Assembly: GCA_024233305.1 (NCBI GenBank)
Contig: JACKPV010000056.1
Location: forward strand, 1 to 8,959
Source: Verrucomicrobiales bacterium
Lineage (GTDB): Bacteria; Verrucomicrobiota; Verrucomicrobiia; Limisphaerales; J093
Length of the DNA stretch: 8,959 bases
Direction: 5' to 3'
This document shows positions 5,984 through 8,959 of the stretch, piece after piece (position 1 is the first letter of the stretch; every line of letters begins with the position of its first letter). Below the pieces are notes generated by a model, which was given only the letters and a program-made list of their open reading frames with translations, did no database searches and was not told the origin of the DNA. The position numbers and the translations under genes are program-made.

Positions 5984-8241
5984 ATCGAAACCTGATGCCT
6001 CTGCTTGCCGCCCGCGCGCTCGGGCTGCTTGCCGCAACGAATGCTCCGCCGACTTTCGGGGCCGACACCGACGAGACCGGAGTGGCCCGGGTCCGGTTGG
6101 TGGGCGCCCCCACGCGCTATGCGGTGGATGTGGAACGATATCGCTTCGGCGCCAATCCGGATGTGCGCAACCGCGCCTTCTACCCGATTCCACAGGACGT
6201 TGTTACCCTCGAGACCTACCTCCACTGTATCGATGCGATGGAACCGGCCGCCATTGCACAGAATCCAAACCGCGGCATGGACGGTCCTCGCGCCTTTATG
6301 CCGGTATTGGTGAAATACGCGCAAACGGGCGAAGCGCAATGGGGCGACGCCTGCATCGCCATGTTGAAGGCCTTTCACGACGGAATGCGGCGTCAGGTTG
6401 CCGAACGGAAGTGGTTCTGGCAGTTCGAGCATCCGGCGGCGCTGATACCGCTCTATCGCCGGCATCTGGTTCGGGGCGGGGTAATGGAGCCGGAGGCCCC
6501 CTGGTTCCGCGAAATGTGGCTTTGTTATTGCCGCAACCTCCACGTTTGGGATTCCGAACCCGTCGAATGGCGGGGTGGTTGTCATCGTTCGATGCCGGAG
6601 GCTTACGCCAAAGGCCGCGCGGCGGACTGGTATCCGGACATCCCGGAGGCAGCGCATTGGAAGCGGTATTCCGAACTCGTGTTCCGGGATTTCTGGCGGG
6701 CCCGGGATGTGCCGCAAAACGACACCGGCTATATGATGGGGCCGCTCATCATCCTCGCTTGCGGCGGCGACCAGTGGACCGGCGACGACCGGGTCTACAA
6801 CGATCCCGCCATGAAACGGCTCTGGGATCGGCTCCTCGTGGAAGTGTCGCCCGATGGCGCGATCAATCCCTACGGACCGAACGGCGGTTGGAACAGCACG
6901 GCCGATTACCGCATCGCCATGCTTGAGCGCATCGCCGCCAAGACCCGTGACGGTCGTTATCGTTTCGGGGCACACAAGCTCCTCAATTACCTGCGCTACC
7001 AAAGTCGTGAAGCCGACCCGAAGACGTATCGTCTCGACGCCGGAAGTCCCTGGCTCATTTCGCTGGCCTGGCTGTTTGCCGATGACGCGGTGAAGCCGAG
7101 CATGCCCGAGGCCGGTTCGCTCTGTAGCCAACGCCGCGAAGCCATCCGGGTTCCGCACACGGACAAGGATCTGACCGAACGCCTCCTGGGCGATGCCGAT
7201 GCGCGCGAGAACTTCGGCCACATTTGCTGCAGTTGGCACATGACCGAACAGGTTTGGCCGGACAAGCTCGTTCTGCGCAGCGGTTGGAATCCCGGTGACT
7301 TCTTCGCCTTGGTGGAGTTGCATCCCACCAGTTTTCCGGCGAATCCCGGCGGCATCATGGGCCTGAACCGTTGGGGCGCGCCGTTCACCCAGATCGTCAC
7401 CAGCAAGGGGGCATCGGTCGAGAACCGCGCGTTGATCGAGGATCTGGGCGGAACCGCCAAACGGCGTTACCACGGAGACAAGCTGCGGATCGACGAGTTC
7501 TGGCACACCGGCACGATGCCGGACATTCGCTCGGCGCTGACGTATTTCCGGGACACGACCGAGGCCACCTTCGCCCGGGTGCAGGTCGACAACATGGACG
7601 GTCTGCCCGTGGTGTACGAACGTGAGTTCATCTTCGTGAAAAACCGCTTCCTCGCCACGAGGGAGCTCGTGACCTTCGAAGACAGCTTCCATGCTCGCGT
7701 CGCGCCTCTCTGGAACACGCACAACATCGGGCCGCAAATCGGCAGTCACTGGGCGAACACCTTCATCCACCAACCCGTCGCGGACAACGGCACTCGGAGC
7801 GCAAAGGCGCCGCCGGTGGATTTGTTGGTCTGGTTTGCCCCGCGTGCCGACTGCCGGATGGAGGTCGTGGACCGGCTCCAGGACGATCCGCGAGCCGAGG
7901 CCTGTCCCAACCAAGTGCGCTACATGTGGGAGGGCACACCTGCGGTGGGGGAAACCCTCGTCTTCACCCAGCTCTACTATCCGCACGCCCCCTATCGCGC
8001 CCGGGCGACAACAAACAATCCCAACCCCGGGGCGAAAGCCGCTTATGCCGACGGACTCCAAGCCACCGCCCACGCCTCCGGCATCACGGTGATTCGCGAT
8101 GATCCGGAAACCACCATCCTGCGACTGGAGCTGGAGTCGGGCCGCGTCGAGTGGGTCCTGTTCAATCCCGATGCGAAGCCCATGGAGATCGGTGACGATC
8201 AAACCACTGAACCGATGGCTTACATCGAAGAAAACGAATGA
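5977..8241 (+). CDS. Large secreted protein, polysaccharide-lyase-like (helical toroid plus beta domain), family unassigned
   Basis: The 754-residue product starts with a signal peptide (Arg4, hydrophobic MPLLAARALGLLAA at 7-20, likely cleavage near 23-30). Residues about 70-370 are helix-rich with many aromatics: FWQFEHPAALIPLYRRH (147-163), MWLCYCRNLHVWD (180-192), GYMMGPLIILACGG (251-264), NPYGPNGGWNSTADYR (297-312), and GSPWLISLAWLF (356-367). Residues about 410-740 are beta-strand-rich: SGWNPGDFFALVELHP (435-450), MGLNRWGAPFTQIVTSKG (461-478), YEREFIFVKNRFLATREL (547-564) and WVLFNPDAKP (726-735). This two-part layout, helical toroid then beta sandwich, is that of heparinase II/III, alginate and chondroitin lyases, which cleave uronate polysaccharides by beta-elimination. 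No diagnostic family motif was recognised, so lyase activity is inference. ATG 5977 was chosen over Met7 because it supplies the charged start of the signal. It overlaps both neighbours and is therefore probably translated with them. Confidence 0.75.
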   Translation: MLNRNLMPLLAARALGLLAATNAPPTFGADTDETGVARVRLVGAPTRYAVDVERYRFGANPDVRNRAFYPIPQDVVTLETYLHCIDAMEPAAIAQNPNRGMDGPRAFMPVLVKYAQTGEAQWGDACIAMLKAFHDGMRRQVAERKWFWQFEHPAALIPLYRRHLVRGGVMEPEAPWFREMWLCYCRNLHVWDSEPVEWRGGCHRSMPEAYAKGRAADWYPDIPEAAHWKRYSELVFRDFWRARDVPQNDTGYMMGPLIILACGGDQWTGDDRVYNDPAMKRLWDRLLVEVSPDGAINPYGPNGGWNSTADYRIAMLERIAAKTRDGRYRFGAHKLLNYLRYQSREADPKTYRLDAGSPWLISLAWLFADDAVKPSMPEAGSLCSQRREAIRVPHTDKDLTERLLGDADARENFGHICCSWHMTEQVWPDKLVLRSGWNPGDFFALVELHPTSFPANPGGIMGLNRWGAPFTQIVTSKGASVENRALIEDLGGTAKRRYHGDKLRIDEFWHTGTMPDIRSALTYFRDTTEATFARVQVDNMDGLPVVYEREFIFVKNRFLATRELVTFEDSFHARVAPLWNTHNIGPQIGSHWANTFIHQPVADNGTRSAKAPPVDLLVWFAPRADCRMEVVDRLQDDPRAEACPNQVRYMWEGTPAVGETLVFTQLYYPHAPYRARATTNNPNPGAKAAYADGLQATAHASGITVIRDDPETTILRLELESGRVEWVLFNPDAKPMEIGDDQTTEPMAYIEENE

Positions 8242-8367
8242 CCCCGGCACGAACACCCGGAACAACGATGGCGGCCACGTTCTTGCTCGCCACGGGGACT
8301 GCGTCGTTCGCTGGCGGTGCCTCGCATCCAAATAACCCGGGAGGGGTCGATGGCGACACGCGTGGGC
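8238..8367 (+). pseudogene. 5' remnant of a third exported-protein gene, cut off at the IS66 junction
   Basis: ATG 8238 overlaps the stop of the lyase-like gene in an ATGA arrangement. The first 30 or so codons look like a signal peptide: basic start MTPARTPG, hydrophobic MAATFLLATGTASFAG, then a small-residue region GGASH where cleavage could occur. After about codon 33 the frame turns into antisense of the IS66 transposase fragment and stops at 8442-8444. The exact junction cannot be fixed by eye: it lies between about 8335 and 8370. The original product is unknown. Its position suggests it was the third member of the exported-protein operon. Confidence 0.55.
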
Positions 8368-8959
8368 GGTATGCAGGCAATTGTCGAAGGCGAGGTAGCT
8401 GGAGAGGAAGTCAGTCATCAGCCAGTCGGCATACCGGGGAATGATCCCGATGGCTTCAATGGCCTCCTTGCCGCGCGCCCAGTGCACGGCAAAGAACGTC
8501 AGGAGCGGCGTGCACACGACGTGCAGCCAATGCTTGGCCTGGTTGATCGGCAGGCTCGTTTCATCGGCATGCAGCACCGGTTGCTGAGGTAAGATCTCAA
8601 CCAAGCGCTCCTCGAACGGCTCCAGCGCCTGGTAGTGTTCCCCGCGGGCGCTTTGCAGGGTCGCCTCGCTAACGGCATACCCGAACATCTCGGCGCACAT
8701 TTCGCGGATTCGCAGACTGGCCCCCTGCTGGGCGTCGTAGAGATAGGCCAGTAGAGCCCGAAAGCTCCGGCCGTATTGCACGGGGGCGTAGACCCCCGGG
8801 GGAAACGCCGCCCTCACCGTCCGGTGGCAACCGGGACATTCCTTGATCGGAGCGCGATGCTCGGTGCATTCGAGTTTCAAGGACGGGAGGTCGAAGACTT
8901 GTCGGCGTTGATAATCCAACACCGGTTCTTGGGAGAGGTCGGTGCCACACTCGCATGGC
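8368..8959 (-). pseudogene. IS66-family transposase fragment (C-terminal part missing; N-terminal part outside the window)
   Basis: The minus-strand frame enters at the window edge as PCECGTDLSQEP and continues LDYQRRQVFDLP, EHRAPIKECPGC, then GRSFRALLAYLYDAQ, VLHADETSLPINQAKHWLHVV, FFAVHWARGKEA and LMTDFLSSYLAFDNCLHT. This is the order seen in IS66 transposases: a zinc-binding region (CxC at 8955-8947, CPGC at 8838-8827), then the DDE catalytic domain. The first catalytic Asp is in HADET (codon 8565-8563) and the second is likely Asp of MTDF (8412-8410). Recognisable sequence stops at about 8370, where relatives continue with a CxAHLLREL-like segment and more than 100 further residues including the catalytic Glu, so no active enzyme can be made. 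The frame stays open to 5929 as antisense of the upstream genes, which is not coding. It is oriented towards the truncated exported-protein gene. Confidence 0.85.
8368..8959 (-). mobile_element. Truncated IS66-type insertion sequence, one end outside the window
   Basis: Only the transposase part of the element is present here; the accessory orfs usual for IS66 elements would lie beyond the right edge if they survive. No terminal inverted repeat or target duplication was recognised at the left junction near 8335-8370. This end is therefore better explained by a deletion that removed the transposase 3' end together with the rest of the interrupted gene than by a clean insertion boundary. Confidence 0.6.

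Noticed and set aside
4592..6193. A 533-codon minus-strand open frame antisense to the propeller gene
   Set aside because: Composition is Arg/Pro/Ala-heavy with no motif, while the opposite strand carries repeated propeller blades and an export signal.
5929..8367. A minus-strand open frame continuing for roughly 800 codons beyond the IS66 fragment, antisense to the lyase-like gene
   Set aside because: Transposase similarity ends at about 8370. Beyond it the frame is the mirror of a well-formed coding sequence with signal peptide and coupled start on the plus strand. Long antisense openness is expected in GC-rich coding DNA.

Overview
The window is GC-rich and reads as a chromosomal segment of a member of the Verrucomicrobiota, possibly the Pedosphaera/Limisphaerales side. 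That placement rests mainly on the style of the long SecA (N-terminus, enlarged middle, GRCARQGD in motif VI, SEC-C tail) and is inference from memory of such proteins, not a search. No rRNA, tRNA, CRISPR array or riboswitch was seen.

Layout. (1) 9-3092, minus strand: a complete secA, the motor ATPase of the Sec translocase, with a recognisable promoter at 3142-3114. (2) 3203-3831, plus strand: a small toxin-antitoxin locus. Its antitoxin is intact (3261-3479), but the ParE/RelE-type toxin that overlaps it is a pseudogene with an in-frame stop and a later frameshift. (3) 4595-3913, minus strand: a second, apparently intact toxin-antitoxin operon, a ribbon-helix-helix antitoxin followed by a PIN-domain (VapC-like) ribonuclease toxin, converging on the first. 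(4) 4667-8241 and beyond, plus strand: an overlapping gene set for exported proteins. It holds a Tat/lipoprotein-type beta-propeller protein, a large secreted protein with an all-helical N-terminal half and a beta-rich C-terminal half resembling polysaccharide lyases of the heparinase/alginate lyase type, and the first 30 to 40 codons of a third exported protein. (5) 8368-8959, minus strand: an IS66-family transposase fragment, running off the window at its N-terminal side and lacking its C-terminal part. It abuts the truncated third gene head-on, so the operon looks cut by insertion of a mobile element followed by deletion.

How they fit together. The propeller and lyase-like genes overlap by 7 bases, and the next start overlaps the lyase-like stop by 4. 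They were therefore probably co-transcribed and translationally coupled, as in a polysaccharide-use cluster. The region between secA and this operon is accessory: two unrelated toxin-antitoxin modules of the same design (antitoxin first, toxin starting at GTG within a GTGA overlap), one decayed. Both modules have promoter-like hexamers so close to the antitoxin start that the transcripts may be leaderless. The most rewarding points are the decayed toxin beside an intact antitoxin, the two possible leaderless promoters, the broken third gene at the IS66 junction, and the unassigned lyase-like protein.
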